This document shows positions 5,820-6,906 of a stretch of 6,906 nt of DNA, one piece after another. The DNA is taken from assembly GCA_045643425.1 (NCBI GenBank), contig JAZUKW010000030.1, positions 1 through 6,906 on the forward strand, in the 5' to 3' direction. The DNA is from RGIG426 sp045643425 (lineage in GTDB: Bacteria > Bacillota > Clostridia > Oscillospirales > Acutalibacteraceae). The notes under the pieces are model-generated. The model worked only from the letters and a program-made list of their open reading frames with translations. It was not told the DNA's origin and ran no database searches. Both the position numbers and the translations under genes were made by a program. The first letter of the stretch is position 1. Each line of letters begins with the position of its first letter.

Positions 5820-6906
5820 TTACTCCTCCAAATTTGCGGCAAGTCCCGCGGCAATTTGTTCGATGGCCTCGCTCTTAAACTTAAACGACGCTTTGTTGGA
5901 AATGAGCCGCGCGCTGATGGGAACGATATCCTCGATGACTTCGAGGTTGTTCTCGCGCAGGGTAGCACCCGTCTCCACAATATCCACGATCACGTCCGAC
6001 AGTCCCAAAATCGGCGCAATTTCGATCGAGCCGTTTAAGTGGATAAAGTCGATGTCGCGGCCTTTTTTACGGTAAAAGTTCTTCGCGATATTACTGAATT
6101 TGGTCGCCACGCGCAGAGTTTTCGTCGTGTCGTCCTCAAACCCTTTCGGTGCCGCCACCGCCATTTTGCACACACCGGTGTGCAAATCGACGAGTTCGTA
6201 CACATCCGGCTCGTATTCGAGCAAAATATCTTTGCCACAAACACCCACGTCCGCCGCGCCGCGCTCGACGTAAATCGCCACATCGGACGGTTTCACCCAG
6301 AAATAGCGCACGCCTTTTTCGGGGTTCTCAAAAATGAGTTTGCGGTTCGGCTCCAAAATCGACGGGCATGGAAACCCCGCTTTGGCAAACGCTTTGTCCA
6401 CGCGCCCACCGAGCCGCCCTTTCGGAAGCGCCACGTTGATAAATCCGTCGTCCGCGGCGACAACCTCGTCCACCCGCTCGAGCGCATCGGTATACACCGC
6501 GAAGCCAATGGCGTTCGAGCGGCGTTTCATTTTTTGCATAAGCCGGTCATACTGCCCACCGGAGAGCACCGCTTCCGGCACACCCGGCAAAAAGCCCTTA
6601 AACACGATGCCGTTATAGTAGTTCACGTCGTTGAGGATGGAAAAATCCACCCGCAGTTCCGCCGCGTTCGCCGCCGACAACACCGCGCGGAAGTTCTCGT
6701 ACGCTTCGCTTGCCGCAAACACGCCGTCAAGCGTGGGAAGCACCTCTTGCGGCGTACCGTATACACCGGCGAGCGCGAGCAGCGCATCCACCGCGTCCGT
6801 ATCGGCGCAGTCAGCACACAACGCGGCGATTTCGTGGCGGTTTTTCTCGGAAATCGCCTGATACAGCGCGGCAGTTTTCTTGCTGCCGAGCGCCAAGCGA
6901 TCGACA
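5820..6906 (-). CDS. hisZG: HisZ-HisG fusion: ATP phosphoribosyltransferase regulatory plus catalytic subunit (5' partial)
   Basis: Catalyses the first committed step of histidine synthesis, ATP + PRPP to phosphoribosyl-ATP, in the cytoplasm. The frame is open to the right edge, so the N-terminus is missing; the TTG at 6896 lies inside the domain and is not a credible start. Counting from that TTG, residues 1-145 are the C-terminal half of HisZ, a class II histidyl-tRNA synthetase paralogue: NYYNGIVFKGF at 92-102, then the motif-3-like stretch SGGQYD (112-117) and AIGFAVY (129-135). HisZ usually has GGRYD, so the Arg is Gln here. From about residue 151 a complete short-form HisG follows, opening with INVALPKGRLGG and carrying the family signature EIAPILG...VDIVETGATL (292-313), the PRPP site. 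About 208 residues is the normal HisG-short length. The stop TAA lies 3 bases before hisD. Known family behaviour: short HisG is inactive without HisZ, which also carries histidine feedback control. The fusion is seen directly; its effect is inferred. Confidence 0.93.
   Translation of the reverse strand, partial: VDRLALGSKKTAALYQAISEKNRHEIAALCADCADTDAVDALLALAGVYGTPQEVLPTLDGVFAASEAYENFRAVLSAANAAELRVDFSILNDVNYYNGIVFKGFLPGVPEAVLSGGQYDRLMQKMKRRSNAIGFAVYTDALERVDEVVAADDGFINVALPKGRLGGRVDKAFAKAGFPCPSILEPNRKLIFENPEKGVRYFWVKPSDVAIYVERGAADVGVCGKDILLEYEPDVYELVDLHTGVCKMAVAAPKGFEDDTTKTLRVATKFSNIAKNFYRKKGRDIDFIHLNGSIEIAPILGLSDVIVDIVETGATLRENNLEVIEDIVPISARLISNKASFKFKSEAIEQIAAGLAANLEE

Noticed and set aside
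4575..6038. Long plus-strand open frame of 487 codons opposite hisD and the HisG end
   Set aside because: It is rich in Arg, His, Val and Asp with no recognisable domain, lies exactly antisense to well-conserved enzymes, and is what G/C-rich third positions on the coding strand produce.
6894..6896. TTG at 6896 as the true start of the first gene
   Set aside because: The frame is open to the window edge and residues on both sides of it fit the middle of HisZ, so the gene is simply cut by the window.

Overview
The window is almost entirely one histidine biosynthesis operon, read on the minus strand (right to left). Eight reading frames follow each other with essentially no space: a HisZ-HisG fusion (cut by the right edge), hisD, hisC, hisB, hisH, hisA, hisF and a bifunctional hisIE. 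Only about 132 bases at the left end are non-coding. They hold a strong GC-rich hairpin just past hisIE, probably the operon terminator. At the extreme left edge a Shine-Dalgarno-like sequence suggests that another minus-strand gene starts just outside the window.

The features point to a Firmicutes lineage, most likely an uncultured Clostridia member (Oscillospirales-like). HisG is the short form that depends on HisZ, hisB is a stand-alone dehydratase, hisI and hisE are fused, and strong AGGAGG-type ribosome binding sites precede most genes. Coding sequence is fairly GC-rich with many G/C third positions, which produces long shadow frames on the other strand. The taxonomic call is an inference; no marker gene is present.

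The genes cover the route from PRPP and ATP to histidine: HisZG (step 1), HisIE (steps 2 and 3), HisA (step 4), HisH plus HisF (step 5, also yielding AICAR), HisB (step 6), HisC (step 7) and HisD (the last two oxidations). The one enzyme not seen is histidinol-phosphate phosphatase, which must be encoded elsewhere. Gene order matches the classical his operon order G-D-C-B-H-A-F-IE.

The most notable point is the first gene. The HisZ regulatory subunit and the HisG catalytic subunit, normally separate proteins forming a hetero-octamer, are joined in one continuous frame with a linker of only a few residues and no plausible internal start. The rest is an ordinary, well-preserved biosynthetic operon; I see no mobile element, CRISPR array, RNA gene or unknown system.
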